From the NCBI RefSeq assembly GCF_026210795.1, contig NC_089429.1, positions 6,791,001 through 6,855,000 on the forward strand: DNA of 64,000 nucleotides, written 5' to 3'. A program made the translations under genes and the position numbers. Of this stretch, positions 62,616-64,000 are shown piece after piece. How positions within the stretch are numbered: the first letter of the stretch is position 1; the number at the start of each line of letters is the position of its first letter. This DNA comes from Rhizophagus irregularis. Lineage: Eukaryota > Glomeromycota > Glomeromycetes > Glomerales > Glomeraceae. The notes beneath the pieces were generated by a model. That model was not told the DNA's origin. It was given only the letters and a program-made list of their open reading frames with translations, and did not search any database.

Positions 62616-64000
62616 AATTTTATAATAATATAATTATTGACCTATTGATAAATCTATTAAATTAATTAATATGATTCAATCATCTTTAACAATTTATCCT
62701 TCCAATTTCTTCCTTTTCTACTTTTTCTATCCATTTTCCATCTGATCCTTTCCCGTCAATACATTTAATTTAAATTTCTTCGTTTTTTTTAACTAGCAAT
62801 TTTACAATTATGATAAGCCAAATATAATTGGCAATAATAGCTGCGTTATTAAATCATGAAAAGAAACCTTGATGTAATACTGATAATCCGCTATACCTAG
62901 TCTCCGGAGTTACCTTTGCGTAAATAATTATCAACCCAATTTTGCTTATCAAAATTTCTAAATGTAAAATCATAAGGTAAAGATAACAGACTTTCTACTT
63001 GTATTGATGAATAGACATTTTCCTGTAGATTCACATGCACAAGTATTTTATATATTGCTCCTGTGATTTTAATGTACGTTCGAGCGTCTCACATCTCTTC
63101 CGAAATTTTTATAGACCCAGCTTTTAACAACCAAATTGAGCGGAATTATAATCTCCAAAGAACTATTATCGACCAAAGGGATACTACAAAACTCTTGAAA
63201 AACTTTGGGCTAAAGGCACGGGCAGAATTTGACACCAAACACACTTTGATCTGTAACTTCATTAACTTCGTTTCTTTCCACATCACATGATCAAGAAATA
63301 GAGAACATCCTATTATACACTACCAAATAGCCCATATACTTTTCCGTCTCTTTTGACGAGGTAAAAAAAAATACATCAAATAATCGTTATGCGCCAAACA
63401 CTCTTGATATCAACTTCTTCAATAAAGAACTCTCCAACTGCTCCAGTTAACGAGTCTACTCTTCTCGAACATGAAGTTGCCCAACTTCACTTTTACAACA
63501 AACTATTGCTCCCGCTCCTACAGTACTACCACAGCTACTCCTGATATTTCTCTTACTGCGTCTATTCATGCACCTGCACAAGGTGAACTTAATATTCCTT
63601 TACAATAACCATGCAAGCATAATAGTATGAATTCTTTATCAACTATATCTTGCAATATCAGCTTATGCAAAAAATTTTTGATAGACTTGACAAACTTCAG
63701 ATTTTACTACTTTAATGAGTTCGTCCACATCCGTTGATTGAATTCGTAAATTCTCCATTGTTTGAAATTGTCATAATCTGACTTGTTCAATCGAGGTTCA
63801 TCTCATGACAATAAAGATTAACGCTTGGGTTTTAAGCATTGATATCATTGCAAATGCAAACAATGGGTACTATCGTTTTCTTGATCAATTGAATTGGTTT
63901 AGCGACGTGCAGACAAACGGACTTCGCCACGTGATCCAATATGTGATAAACATATATAGTCGTGTAAAACATTAGTTTTTCAGTAACAGTAACCCTTGTA
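62616..64000 (+). pseudogene. Region with eroded coding fragments near the right edge
   Basis: At about 63390-63610 the plus strand gives consecutive fragments in shifting frames: STLLEHEVAQLHFYNK, APAPTVLP, then TPDISLTASIHAPAQGELN followed by a stop. This is consistent with a decayed gene. The opening at 63063-63290 may be another piece. No family was recognised, and the rest is AT-rich and unremarkable. Confidence 0.3.

Overview
The window is AT-rich, intron-poor, TE-saturated DNA that I read as a fungal nuclear genome. The best fit is an arbuscular mycorrhizal fungus of the Rhizophagus type. The evidence is a MATA_HMG-type HMG-box gene cut by the left edge, an intact 519-residue F-box gene typical of the expanded families in those fungi, Helitron Rep/helicase relics, Tc1/mariner, hAT and Mutator-like elements, and long stretches of nearly gene-free AT-rich sequence. 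The host assignment is inference from gene style, not a database match. Layout: 1-316 HMG-box gene (minus, partial); 317-7740 mostly non-coding with one foldback repeat and a possible exon; 7741-9327 a decayed gene of unknown function split by a small hAT element; 9640-11590 a 40-bp tandem repeat split by a 1.4-kb element; 12320-34411 a dead Helitron open reading frame split by successive insertions; 34539-41177 a Mutator-like element holding a hAT element that itself holds three more elements; 41187-52850 tandem repeats and MITEs; 52911-54470 the F-box gene; 54471-64000 repeats, hairpins and decayed coding fragments. The central object is a 15,035-bp element at 12656-27690. It has terminal inverted repeats of about 479 bp that differ, by my eye count, at 3 bases and one indel, and it is flanked by a TGACA target duplication inside the Helitron frame. 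It is less AT-rich than its surroundings and densely coding. Its replication and packaging genes are of the Polinton/Maverick/virophage kind: an SF3 helicase with a long acidic tail, a B-family DNA polymerase with an OTU-like N-terminal segment, an A32/FtsK-type packaging ATPase, a retroviral-type integrase with a C-terminal chromodomain, and a small zinc-ribbon protein. I find no double-jelly-roll major capsid, minor capsid or adenovirus-type cysteine protease. In their place is a retrotransposon-type module: a coiled-coil ORF, a Ty3-like Gag, and a retropepsin-like aspartic protease reached through a run of nine A in the -1 frame. There is no reverse transcriptase or RNase H. The element also carries two F-box-like proteins, a protein with two NP-T-GR (2-cysteine-adaptor-like) repeats, a C2HC/IQ-like protein and two unknowns. 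A motif close to AATTGAAGATA lies 22-61 bp upstream of at least six of its genes, and T6 runs follow most of them, so the element seems to have its own expression grammar. The copy is decaying: in-frame TGA codons interrupt the polymerase and Gag, and a frameshift splits the integrase. A consistent model is that the helicase and polymerase replicate the linear DNA, the ATPase and Gag/protease package it, and the integrase inserts it. That would be a DNA transposon/virus with a retroelement-derived capsid; the capsid role is inference.
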